From contig NW_024104361.1 of the NCBI RefSeq assembly GCF_003945595.2, positions 248,001 through 312,000 on the forward strand: a stretch of DNA of 64,000 nucleotides. The letters run 5' to 3'. This document shows, one piece after another, positions 1 through 26,400 of this stretch; within the stretch, counting starts at the first letter, position 1; each line of letters starts with the position of its first letter. A program made the translations under genes and the position numbers. Origin of the DNA: Pipra filicauda (Eukaryota; Chordata; Aves; Passeriformes; Pipridae). The notes under the pieces were generated by a model that had not been told where the DNA came from, did not search any database, and saw only the letters and a list, made by a program, of their open reading frames with translations.

Positions 1-600
1 CTGGGTTAATAATGTATCTCCTAGTGCATTACAGCAGCCCTCAAATGTCTTTATTGTGAAATTGGTGCAACGACACTAAGTATTTGTATAGGCATGATGA
101 TATAAACCCAGCTTCATATAACAATGTACCTGAGTTAGAGGTAACCTGCACTCTTCTGTCTGCACCATCCCGTGCTCACGGATTTGGCGCTGCCAAGGCT
201 CGTAACACAATCGCTTATTGCGTCTCTCGGAGTTCAAGCTCCTGAATCCGTGTGACTGCGGGGAAGAAAAGCAAAGCCCTCAGCTTTCGTTCAGAAGGGA
301 AGTTTGCAGCCCCCGTGGATGAGTTGGAAAGCCTGCGAGAGCCCAGAACGCCAGACGACACAAAGAGCCGCCGACACTCTTTGTTACGGCCGTTCCCAGC
401 CAGCTCGGGGATGCTGGAATATTTGGGCTGGAGGCACCGTGGCGAGGCACGCAGGTCACCTTGCTAAAGGGACGGAGGGACGGGTGGCTCCCTGTAACAA
501 AAAACAAGCGACTCGCGAGCTTTAGCCCAAGCTGGGGTTGCCTTGAAACCTCTCCCGTCTCCCAACTCCCCCACCCTGGGAAAGGATGGGAAGGCTTTCT
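1..600. other. Upstream flank, no gene seen
   Basis: Single-copy looking DNA ahead of the MACROH2A2 CpG island. I see no convincing exon, repeat family or RNA gene. The short overlapping reading frames between about 250 and 530 lack any recognisable domain. Confidence 0.5.
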
Positions 601-859
601 GCCTTTATGCTCCCCACCGCCACAAGCCCACTGGGAGCGGGGCCGAGGGGACCCTTTCCCCGCTGGGCGAGGAGGGGGTTCCTGCCCCCGCTGCAGCCCT
701 GGGGCCCGGGCAAGGAGGGCGGCAGCCGGCAGAGGGGGGTTGTTGCGGGCCCGGGCTGCAGTGACTCCTCCTAGAGGCGGTATGTGCGGAGCGGGAGGAA
801 GCCCCTGCCGCCCCCCTCAGCAGCAGCCGCCATCGCCATCGGAACATACAATACGGGCA

Positions 860-1008
860 GAGCTGCCGAGGCGGAGCGAGGGCGGGGGGAGCCCGACAGG
901 GAGAGTGGGGAGGGCAGGCGAGGGGGGGCAAGGAGAGGAGGAAAAGAGGGGGAGGAAAAAGAGGAAGGGAGAAGAAGAAGGAGGAGGAGGCGGCGACGGC
1001 GGCGGCAG
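860..1008 (+). other. MACROH2A2: Probable untranslated exon 1 of MACROH2A2 (5' end approximate)
   Basis: A purine-rich leader ends in CAG followed by gtgagg at 1009, a near-perfect donor. The first coding exon carries an acceptor 62 bases ahead of its ATG, so an upstream noncoding exon is required, and this is the best candidate in the CpG island. The left edge is arbitrary because no start signal is visible. Confidence 0.5.
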
Positions 1009-1279
1009 GTGAGGGGAGCGGCGGCGCGGGGGCTCCGGGGGCCGCGGCGAGGCCGGCCCTGCTCCTCTCCTTCCCCCTCTGCCCGGCCGCACGACCCACC
1101 TCCTCCTCCTCCTCCTCTTCCTCCTTCTCTTCCCGCCGCCGCCGATGCCTTTCTTCGGGAAGGTCCGGCCGGGGCCGTGAGGGGAGGGGGGGGACGGCCG
1201 TGAGGGGGGCGGGGGTCGCGAGGCGGCGGCGCGCGGGGCCGGCCCCGGGGAGGGAGGGGGGGTGTGCGTGCGTGTGTGT

Positions 1280-1296
1280 GGGGGGGGGGGGGGGGG
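1280..1296 (+). repeat. 17-base G homopolymer
   Basis: An uninterrupted run of 17 G residues sits just after a short GTGTGTG stretch, with a further G7 run a few bases later. The tract is prone to G-quadruplex formation and to sequencing-length error. Confidence 0.9.
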
Positions 1297-1570
1297 ACGA
1301 CGGGGGGGAGGCTCTTCCTCGCTCGCTGCCTCCTCTTCGCCCCCGCCGCGATTCCCGTGTCGAGGCCGCGCCGCCGCCGCCCCTCAGCGGGGCAGCGGGC
1401 GAAGCCTCGGCGGCGGCGGCGAACGCTGAGGGCGGGGAGGGGGCGTGGGGGGGGAGCGTTTGCGCGGGAAAGCCGCGGCCACACCCCCCGCACCACACCC
1501 CGCCGCGCTCCAGCGAGCCTGCGCGCCCGGGCGGCACCGCCCGCCCCCCGCCCGTCCATCAATCGGCTCG

Positions 1571-1627
1571 CGGCCAATCAGCGCGCTTTCCCCGCGGCCC
1601 GGGCTGCCGCAGCGGCCAATCAGCGCG
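1571..1627 (+). promoter_or_regulatory. Twin NF-Y (CCAAT) sites
   Basis: The same 15-mer, CGGCCAATCAGCGCG, occurs at 1571-1585 and again at 1613-1627, with CCAAT cores at 1574 and 1616. The 42-base spacing is about four helical turns. CCAATCA is the classic NF-Y element of histone and housekeeping promoters. The pair may serve MACROH2A2 from an alternative start or a divergent transcript. Confidence 0.6.
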
Positions 1628-2221
1628 GGGGTGGGCGGGGCGGTGGTGTCTGGGCAACGTCGAGGCGCGCGCGGAGCGGGCGGGCCCAGAGGGGCGCGGG
1701 GCGGGCTCTGAGGCGGGACGGGGCGTTCCCCTGGTTCGGCCGCGCTGAGCCGGCTCCGGACGCTCGGTCTGGGTCTCAGTAGCCGGGCCCATCCCCTCAG
1801 CCGCTGTGCTTTGTGAGGGGGAGCTGCCCAGGCAGGGCCCCCGGGGTTTGGGGTGCTCGGGAAGCTGCTTTCGCAGGAACGCGCTCTGTGCCTGGTCCTG
1901 GGGTCCGGGGGATACCTCGCCTGCCCGCTGCACAGCGCTGTGTTTGTGCCCTGCGTGTGCCTCACCGGGGGCATTCGCGTAACCAGCATCTGCTCTGGGG
2001 CTCCTGGATTATTTTTCACAAGTATCTTGTGTCTATATGAGTGTGCAGCCGAAGTTGGCCCGTGATAAAACGTTTGTGGGTTCCTTGTCAGCTCGTAACT
2101 GTTCTAGTAGATCTTTGGCTGGAGATGAGGACAGTGCAAGTGTGTTGATAGTCCCACGTGTCCTTTGTTTCAGTCTTTGCCTGCTGAGTTCGAGCTCTCT
2201 CGGTGTTTGGAAGTCAAGATG

Positions 2222-2624
2222 CTCCGAGGGCTGGAGCCCCTCTGCTCTGGAGCCAGGCTGGGAGAGATGGGGGTGTTCATCTGGAGAAGAGAAGGATCCA
2301 GGGAGACCTTATTGCAGCCTTCCAGTACTTGAATAAAAAAGAGAAAGGGAGACTTTTTACATGGGCAGGGCAAAGGGGAATGGTTTTAAACTAAAAGAGA
2401 TTTACATTAGATATACGGAAGAAATTCTCCCCTGTGAGGGTGGGGAGGCCCTGGCACAAGTTGCCAAGAGAAGCTGTGGCTGCCCCATCCCTGGAAGTGT
2501 CCAAAGCCAGGTTGGACAGGGCTTGGAGCAACCTAGTCTAGTGGAAGATGTCCCTGCCCATGACAGGGGGTGGAATGAGATGATCTTTAAGGTTCCTTCC
2601 AATCCAAACCATTCTGTGATTCTA
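2222..2624 (+). mobile_element. CR1 LINE 3' end, plus orientation
   Basis: It shows the typical avian CR1 tail: a 'ctggagaagagaag' segment, then 'gagggtggggaggccctggcac', 'ccatccctggaagtgtcc', 'cctagtctagtggaag' and 'aaccattctgtgattct' in the expected order. It is 5'-truncated, as most copies are. It lies in intron 1 on the sense strand of MACROH2A2. Confidence 0.85.
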
Positions 2625-3991
2625 AGTACTGCCAGCCTGGTTCTGCAAACCACTCTGCTGTTCTGGGGTAACAGCTATTAAATAACAGCCAAATGTTTTC
2701 AATCCTTCTTGGGAAATCCCGTATCACCTGTGTAAAATCCATTTGTCTATTTAAAAACAAAAAGCAATTCCTCCTCCTCAGAATTTACTATTCTCCACCA
2801 GTGCTGCAAGAGTTTTGGAGCTATATTGTTCAAACTAATCTTTCTTTTACTGTTCTCTGTGGGTTTTCTTAGTGAAAAATTTAGATTTGGTGTCTCTTAG
2901 GCATTTTGTACAGCACTGAACTCTCTGATGTGAGTCCCTGCTTTCTGGCCCCATCTTGACACACTAATTTCTGAAATTGTTTTCTGGCCAAGTCCAGGTT
3001 TTTTTGAGGGTTTCATCTGTTTCTGTGTCAACAAGTTGTTCATATTTTCCAAAAAAAGTTATATGTGCTTTTCCTGCCCAAAGATGATTATGAGAGTTTG
3101 TTCTTCAGACTCTCAAACCTGTGTAGGACGGACAGAAATGTGGTTGTAAGGTGGCTGTGGTAAAGCTTGATCCACTGGGATGTGGTGTGAGATGCAGATG
3201 GCACAATGGTGAGAGGAATATCCCAGGGCAGTCTGTCATCTCAGTGTCCTTGTGGAGCAGTCCTCACCCTCTGCTGATAACTGTGGTGGGAGAAAAGAGG
3301 GTGGTCATGTCTGCAGAGGAGGGACCCTACAAGTGGCCAAAGCAGACCTACCTGAGAGAGGTGAGGAGGCAGAGCTCTCTCTCTCTCTCCAGCAGGCAAA
3401 AGGAAAATGTCACTGGTTGTCTGGGCTCTGAAGAAGGTAAAACTCAACAGATGAACGCCCAGCTTGCAGAAGTCTACCCTGTTTCCATCACAGAGAGCTC
3501 TGGGAGATGTGGTAGCTGCTCAATCCCCCATAGCAACACAGGGATGTTGGAGTCATGGCAGAGTAGGAGTGTGCTGTGACCAATTAAGGGATTGGGAAAA
3601 TTAATCGCTTTAAATTGCCCAGGCCTCGTGATGTCATGGTAGCCAGATATAGACTCTTCCAGCTCAGCGAGGACGGACTTCGCACGAACGGCACAGGCGT
3701 ATCTTTAAATGGAGGCTGTGCTTTGTGAGGACAAACGTAGAGATGATGAATCAGCCGGCACAGAGGGAATTCATGTGGGTAGACTCGAGAGCTTTTCAAA
3801 TGAGAAGCCCTTGAGGCTTGGCTGTGTCATCAGAAGAGAATAATTAGGATGGCAGTGCCCAACTTGTAGCTCTTTACCTGTTGGTTGCAGTCCAGGTGAG
3901 TGCCCTACCTAACTGTGGCAGGGCTGAGCTCAGGGGCATCCTCCAGGGTGATGGTGCTGCAAAGGAAACCAAACCCTTGCCTGTGGGATTC

Positions 3992-4056
3992 CTTTGTCCA
4001 GGTCCACAGGAGCTGATGTGCACATTTCTTTGTCCAGGTCCACAGGAGCTGATGTG
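3992..4056 (+). repeat. 29-bp direct repeat, 36-bp period
   Basis: Bases 3992-4020 and 4028-4056 are identical over 29 positions (beginning CTTTGTCCAGGTCCACAGG), separated by 7 bases. This is a recent local tandem duplication in intron 1. Confidence 0.9.
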
Positions 4057-6287
4057 ACTATGCCATAGCTTGGCTTTCTACCAAAAAATTGCCTCCTGTA
4101 GGATTCAAGACAAGACAAGAACACAGTGTTGTCTGTATTGCTCCTCAGTGTACCCTGATCCACGTTAAGTTGCAAAGGAGAGAGAGAGAGACAGTGCTAG
4201 CAGAGTTTTGAAACCTCTTTTGTATTTACAAATGTATCTCAAAAAGTCCCACAATCATAACCTGCTCTGTCACCTGCAGTGTATTTGGAAAAATATTTTG
4301 GGATTCCAAAAGTTGGCTTGGCAGCAGGGGGATAAAAATGACTGAGGCTTGCTGTGAGAGAGAAGGGGAAAATAAAGGAGTAGACTGGGTGGAATGTTCA
4401 GTGAGGCAATGGAAGAATGAGCCAGAAGTGAGTAATTAAACATAAATTTATATAACGCTACAGCATGCCCAGGGCAATGTGGTTAGTTATATACAAATAT
4501 GTTTGGATTTTCTATCACAGAGATCAAGTACAACTATGGTATTTTCTGTGGGTGTAATCTCTTGATGTTTGCCTTTTCCCATTGATTTACAAGCAAGTGG
4601 GATTTGATACTATGGGAACAAACATATGAGGAGTGAGCTTAATATGATTTTGATACATGTAGTGTACTCTGCCAGCATGGCTCTCTGTAGGGATTTCAGT
4701 GCTGGACTGAAGCCTTGGGTGATGGAACCAGTTCCTGCCCTACTTGCATACACTTATTAAGTTCCACCTTAAAATGAGTTACTCTTGCTCATATTGTTCA
4801 CAAGTGAAGGCTGTTCCAGAAATTGGCTCTTCTGATGGCTAAGAAACCTAATTCCCTACGTTTATTCAGTAGTTTGAGTGTCGGTCACCTTGAATGAAAA
4901 AGACACATTTTAAGGGTGGTTATTATTATGAAACTGAAAGTTTGTAAGGAGTTTGTCACAAATTGCAAGTTTCATTGAGGAAAGGACCTTGGGAGATCAC
5001 CTCCAGTCCCAGGGCAGATCCAATGCTGTCCGGTGATTTCTGGCATTCATTCTGTAACTGTTTTAAAGTTGTGGGAAGGTTCTGCTGCCTCCTGTCTGAC
5101 CGAGTCCGGTGCTCTGCTCCCCCCCTGCTACACAGCTTCTGTGAGAGCCACTGCTGTAGGGAACACTCACTCTCTCCACCTTCGCAGCATCCTCTTACAT
5201 CTCTGAAGCAATCTCTAAACTGGTCATGTCTCCCCACTCCCCTTTCTACCTTCCCTTTGAGCTCTGTTACCACCACTCATGATTCCAGGCTGGCAGTCAG
5301 CAGTGAGCTTGGAGTGGGATGATCAGCAACAGCAATTTTGACGTGTCCCTGTCTGATAGGTTTACTGCTTTAATCTTTCCCAACTTTTCTTATCATGCCC
5401 CCGTAATGTGTTGCACACAGAATAAAAAAATTGGCCGATACACAAGGACATGCCAGGGTTTTATAGATCCCTGCTGATATTTTTTTCCTTGACGCCATAA
5501 ACGAAACCAGCGTTCAAGTTGGGTTATTGTAGAAACTGCCCCTTGGCTTTGGCTGTTATGGATGAGATGGTTTCTGGGAACGCCTGGCTTTGTATGGGCA
5601 GATTACTCTCTTTGTACATGCACTTCATTTATAATAATCAGTATAAGATTGAAACAGGTTTCTGTGCCCTGCTTGGGTGAATGTTGATTGTTCCCGAGGG
5701 CTTGCAGTGGTGTCAAATGAAATATATTTTTATTTTTCCGGAAGGCTGTTTAAAATGAAGATTGTGATAAAGTTTAACAATATCACCTAAATTCATTTAT
5801 TCCCCCCCCCCCAAAATTATCTCCCTCCTTGTGTTTCCTCATTTCACTGGGGTGAATGAATACTGGGAATGAAGTAGCTGTGCCTTCACTGACAGAAATA
5901 CCACCTGTGGCAGACCTGCTCTTCGTTGGCTTCAGAGGAGTAACCAGGCTGGTAATTGGGCCTCCAGGGCAGCTGTCAAAATGGAGTTAAAACCAGGTTT
6001 TGTAAACAGAGCTAAAATATCCCCATTATTTGGCTGAGAACTAGGGGTGTAATAGGACCACTCGCATCCTTTGGAGTGGAGCGGCAGATTCCAGGGTTTG
6101 TTACCTGTTTGCCTGTGATCTCGTGAAAAATACGGAGAAAATGAGGTTTGTTTTCTTTGTTGCTGATATTGCTTTCCTGACAGCGCAGTTCAAAAGCAAA
6201 GTTACAGCAAATATCCCAGTTATCCAACTTTTGATGAATAACGCCTCAGGTATTGAGGGCGGGCTTGGATTTTTTTTCCTCCTGGAA

Positions 6288-6304
6288 CAACAACAACAAC
6301 AACA
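6288..6304 (+). repeat. (CAA)n microsatellite
   Basis: A short pure CAA run about 55 bases ahead of the acceptor of the first coding exon of MACROH2A2. Confidence 0.85.
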
Positions 6305-6423
6305 ATGCATGAAGATGTTTCCCACGCGCTGAACACCAACCCTGTTTGCCTTCTCTTGCAGCTTGTGGATTTGGAGCAAGGCGTTCGGAGTCACCAGGGG
6401 GGTGAGAAGCACAGGGCTGCGAG

Positions 6424-21886
<15,463 letters not shown>

Positions 21887-22614
21887 CAGTGGCAGCCAAA
21901 TGAAACTTTATTTTTCAACAAACTTGAGTAGCATTAAAAGCATTAGAGGTGGGTTTTATTTTTTCAATGTGATGAGGAGGGGGAGTGGTAGTAGTGTGAT
22001 GTGTTGTGACTTGATGAAGAGCTGTGACTAGAGATGAGAGGGGTTTAGTCCGATTTCTTCATGCTATCAGCATCCTCTAGCAATTTCTATCACCTTAAGC
22101 AATTGAGTTACCATCTGTTTTTGGGAGTTTAGTGTCCCTTGGTACTTTAGTTTAGGAGTTTTGAAAGAGTAACCTCATTTTAGATTTGTAGTGATGATTT
22201 CTCCACACACACCACTTTAAAGAAAGCTCTTAAAAATGTTCTGCTCCCTTTTCCCCTCCCTTGAGGGTAGATGGTAAACTGCCTTCAGCCCACAGAGAGA
22301 GGGGAAAAGGATTTTAGAAGTGATGCATGAGAAGCTTCTGTTTTGCTTTTAACTCACAATAACCTCTGTAATTACTGAGAATATTTCATGCTGATTTTGT
22401 TTGTTTTATAAGAAAAAAAATGTGTCAAGCGTGGTTATTGTTATAATCCCTAATTTTGTTCTGGAAATTTCTCACCTTAAAAAAAAAAAAAAAAAAGAAA
22501 GCAGCATCAACTCTAATTAAGTACTTGCTGTATCACAACAGCAGTTTTTCTGGCTGAAGTGTAATGCTATAAGTGACGTGATCAAAACATCTGTGGTGAT
22601 TTTGACACAAAGCT

Positions 22615-22757
22615 GCATTAATACATTATATGCATTATATAGATATATTATAATATATATAATATATTATATATGTAATAATATAATAATATATAATATA
22701 TATATAATATGTAATAATATAATAACATATTATTATAGGAATATATATATATATTCC
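22615..22757. repeat. AT-rich dinucleotide/trinucleotide tract with palindromes
   Basis: About 140 bases almost entirely of ATAT and ATAATA words, ending in the exact 20-bp palindrome GGAATATATATATATATTCC at 22738-22757. It can form cruciforms or hairpins and lies in the inferred MACROH2A2 3' UTR. Confidence 0.85.
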
Positions 22758-22934
22758 TGTCGAATCCCAGGATTACATTAGCCCCTCCCAGGTTTTAGGC
22801 AGGCTTTTCCCTGGCAGCACTGAGAGCCATTCTCCCTGCATGCTGCAGGACAGATTCCAGATCTGTAAGAGGCAGGTACTTTTTAGAAGAGCAAGAATAG
22901 AGAAAGCCAGGGAAAAAAGAAAACCCACATAACA

Positions 22935-22940
22935 AATAAA
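22935..22940 (+). terminator. MACROH2A2: Candidate MACROH2A2 poly(A) signal AATAAA
   Basis: It is the first canonical hexamer downstream of the stop codon on the plus strand. It lies only 27 bases from the opposing AIFM2 signal. Confidence 0.5.
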
Positions 22941-22966
22941 ACACAGAGATTCTGAAAACCACAGTG

Positions 22967-22972
22967 TTTATT
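22967..22972 (-). terminator. AIFM2: Candidate AIFM2 poly(A) signal AATAAA
   Basis: TTTATT on the plus strand reads AATAAA on the minus strand, 275 bases after the AIFM2 stop. It is the first canonical hexamer in that direction, implying a short 3' UTR. Confidence 0.65.
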
Positions 22973-23246
22973 GTTACAAATCAAGGTAAGCCAAGCTTCT
23001 TGCTCAGAGATATCTCAGCAGGGGAGTAAAAGAGACATTCCTTCCCTGGTTTTTATCATGGGAACTTCTGTGCAAATTGTTTGGGAAGTGCTTCGTTCCC
23101 CTTTAGAGCAAGGCAGGGCGCTCTGTTAATGTGGCACGGGTGGTCGAGGAGGTGCTGCAGGAGACAGCACCAGCCAGTCCAAGCAACAGGAGTGCACCTC
23201 ACCCTCCAGTGGCTGTTTTCCTTGCTGGCTTGTTCCTGGTGTCCTC

Positions 23247-23401
23247 CTAAGAGGGCATTGTCTGTCCCATTGCCTTCCAGCTCTTGGAGACGCACAGGTC
23301 CCGGCTCTTGGCAATGGTCACCAAGAGACGTCCCACGTAGTACCCGTTCACCTGGCCCACACCATCGTTCCTGCCCATGGACAGCAGGAATGATAGTGAC
23401 C
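23247..23401 (-). CDS. AIFM2: AIFM2 last coding exon, residues 323-373 and stop
   Basis: Encodes [16 protein letters not shown] and [17 protein letters not shown], then TAG at 23249-23247. The acceptor is CTTTCCAG. Confidence 0.97.
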
Positions 23402-26400
23402 CTGGAAAGAAGATGTAGAGGCTTAAGTTAAGCAACTGCTGTCCAGATTCGCTGCACCCATGTGGAACAGCTCTCGACACAGCTATGGTTAGTGATCAGT
23501 GTCCTCTGATCAGTGTCCTATGCAAGTTGAACAGCTGTTCCTTGCAGCAAAGCAGCCCAACACCTAAGGCCAGGAGCTAGGAGATGACCTTACCTGGCTC
23601 GTAGGTTTTAAGAGGCTTCTGTGTGAGGCTGTTGATGATGTTTGTCACCACGATGTTGGCGTGGAGCCCGGCATGGTAGGCCATCTTGGGCTCTTTGAGA
23701 TCTGCACAGTCTCCAATGGCGTAGATGTTCTCATAGCCTTCCACCTGGAGGTGCTTGTTCACTTTCAAAGCACCATTACTTGCCATTTTGTCACCTGTTT
23801 TGCCAAACAGCAGGTTTTTATAAGCAGCTTTGTGTTGCTTCTTGTGGCCCAAGACTCCAAAATGCTGCTGATGTTATTGACACAAAGTAAGGAGCTGGCT
23901 TTTCACCCTCTTTTCTATGTGTCAGGGAAGAGATGCTTTTTGCCTTGCTGTGGTTAATCATTGCAGTCTCATGCAGTGCATCATCCTTTGATATTTCAGT
24001 AGAATATCCCCTGCTGGTCGTATACAGTTCATTCCTAACCTCACACCCCTCAAGCAAAAGACACTGAAGAGCTGTGCTGGTTCCCCCACCCAGTGTTTTT
24101 TTTTTTCACTTACCAAATGCAGCAGCATACGCTGAAGAGTTAATCTTTATCCCCGTGCACAGCACCACCATGTCAGCAACCACCTCGGTGCCCTTTTCTG
24201 TCCTCACCACCATGTCCTTCTGGAACTGGTTTGGCGTGAGGTTTTCCACATCCCTGACCCTTTCACCTGTTGCAACAGAGAGTCCTGGGTCACAAACCTT
24301 TGCTAAGCTGCCGTTTCCAGCTAGCACAGAGGAACAGGAATCCAAGGGAGTCACACTTTGTCAGAAAGAGGACATCAGGAGATGCTTTGGCTAAAGGAAG
24401 AGCAGCCCATAGATCCTCAGAGGCATTGTTAAGTACGTACTTAGCAGGAGCCGCACTCCTTTCCTGAGGAGAATCTCCTTGACCTCCTGACGGACGCTGG
24501 CAAGCAGCTCCACATCAGCCAGGGCAGGTTTGGAGTGCATGAGGATGACCTGTTGGGGACAGAACAGCAAACGGGGACACAGGAGTGGGACAGGACTCAC
24601 TACATGCCATGTGGGAGCAGCTGTAGCTGGCTTCCCCCTCCCTGCAAGGAGAGTGAGCCAAGGAGAGGCTTTTAGTGCCAGTTGCTGCTGGTGGCAGGCC
24701 AGAGGGTGCTCTCAGTAACTCCTGATGTGCAGTCATCTTGGATACCTCCAGCAGCACCATCACAGAACAGTCTCAGAGAACAGGATGAAGTTCTTTGTAA
24801 CCGAGATGCTCCTACCTCTTTGGCTGGGTACTCCGTTTTGATCTCAGCAGCCATCTCAGCTCCAGCAGAACCACCTCCCACTACCAGGATGCGCCCAGAT
24901 TTCTCAACCTTGAAGAGGCAACTCGTGTTAAATAGAACTGCAAAAGGTCTGGTGCCTTCAGCCACTCTGTGAACGTTCTGAGGCGCAGCACAGGCCCAAC
25001 AGCAACAAACCACTTAGTTCGTTAAGAGGAAACAAAAAGCGAGAACCCCGTGCTCTCCTCCTGCCTGCACTGTAACACTGTTGAGCATTTCAGGTTTCCC
25101 CTTGCGCAGAATGCTAGACAAGCCTTGATGAGCTCCTTGTCCTGGCCTGTCCCTATAGGCATTTTATTGTGGCCTCTTGTTCTAGGACACAGATGGCTAC
25201 AGATATCCACAGTGCTGCCTGGGACAGGTAGGCTGAACAAAGGCAGGCAGCACCTACTAGGAAATAAGTTGATTCCTCACCTCTTTAACCATGTCTTCAT
25301 AGGTCTGGATGGCGCTTTCCATGTCAATAACTTTGTTGAACTTGCCAGGGAAGGGCCCATCACTGCCTGTTGCAAGAATGAGATGGGAGTAGTGAAGCTC
25401 CTGGGAGGGGAGAAAGTGGAATGGGACGTTAGACCTCTTGAAAACGGAGCCTAGGACACAGTGGTTGCCTCCTAGGCTCTAGTCACTCATTGCCTCTTCT
25501 CCAGCCCTTCCTGGTAACTAGGAAAGTGCTTGTTATTGTCAGGAAGTGACTTTAGGAGGAGACCTGGTCCAGGTGACACCAAGTAACTGCCGTTCTCAGG
25601 GTCTGAGAGAAGCACCATTCAGGTGAGCTGAGAGCTTTAAAGAAATTACCATAAGTTTACAGGGTAAAGTTATGTTTATTTTACACTTTGTGTTTAACTT
25701 ATGTGTTATTTATGCTGGACGGTCACAGCTGGCTCCAGAGCATAGCATCTCTCCTTCACCCTCTTCTGAACAGAGGTGGGATGCTCTGGCTGGAAAGAGT
25801 GACTGGAGCTGCTGCCCTTGTCTCTTCCTGCAGTTAAATTAGGGTCTGAGCTCCAGGGTTAACTGCTGAGCTCTAAATCCAGCTCTAAGAATAAAAGCTC
25901 GTCTGAGCAGGAGATGGGATGGGGTATTTACTGCACACCCACATCCCACACAGCTCTAGGCCACTCAGCTTGGCTGGAAGGGATGGTGCCATGCAGGGAA
26001 TGACGGGGGCTGTTGCCCTGCTCCTCAGGATGGTGAAAACACCACCTGACTCTCTGCACTAGCAGGTGATCCCATAAGGCAGCCAGGTCATTGCAACACC
26101 CACCTCACCGTCACCGAGCAGGACTTGTTGCCTCCCAGGGTCTATGCCCACAACCTTGCCTTGTCGGAAGCTGTCCCCAAAAGTGATGGAGTAGGAGATG
26201 AAAGTCTTCTTGGCAAATCCTGTGGTAAGAGGAGACAGCAGAGAAGAGCTCTCCCTCAGTGGAGGCTAAACCCCTCCTCCCTTCTGCCCTCATGCCATCC
26301 TTGCTCAGACAAAAGCACAGCATATACCTGGGACCCTGGGTTGTGCTGTGTGCTATCTCTGCCCAGCAATGAGCTCCAGGACCTTGGCCTCCTGGTGATA

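Larger units (their letters stand above)
600..1810 (+). promoter_or_regulatory. MACROH2A2: CpG island promoter of MACROH2A2
   Basis: A sharply GC- and CpG-rich block with polypurine stretches, a 17-G run, several GGGCGG-type GC boxes and two CCAAT boxes. It precedes the first coding exon by about 5 kb and contains an excellent splice donor at 1008/1009, so it most likely holds the transcription start. No TATA box was noticed. The CCAAT boxes lie downstream of that donor, so a second start site or divergent transcription is possible. The exact start cannot be fixed from sequence alone. Confidence 0.75.
1009..6361 (+). other. MACROH2A2: MACROH2A2 intron 1
   Basis: It runs from the donor at 1009 to an acceptor AG at 6360-6361 preceded by a pyrimidine-rich tract. 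It holds the rest of the CpG island, a plus-oriented CR1 end (2222-2624), a tandem 29-bp duplication (3992-4056), a short poly-C run near 5804-5812 and a CAA run (6288-6304). The stretch at 4740-5290 loosely resembles a very old CR1 copy but is too diverged to call. I see no coding exon. Confidence 0.6.
21887..22960 (+). other. MACROH2A2: MACROH2A2 3' UTR (extent inferred)
   Basis: After the stop there is an ATTAAA at 21933-21938 (weak, very early), but the first canonical AATAAA is at 22935-22940. Using the latter gives a UTR of about 1.07 kb, which includes a poly-A run (22479-22495) and an AT dinucleotide tract (22615-22757). Which signal is used is not decided by the sequence. Confidence 0.5.

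Noticed and set aside
605..1577. Minus-strand frames of 310 and 268 residues
   Set aside because: They translate a CpG island and polypurine tract into proline/arginine/glutamate low complexity.
4740..5290. Possible ancient CR1 copy
   Set aside because: Only scattered words resemble the consensus; not enough to call without an alignment.
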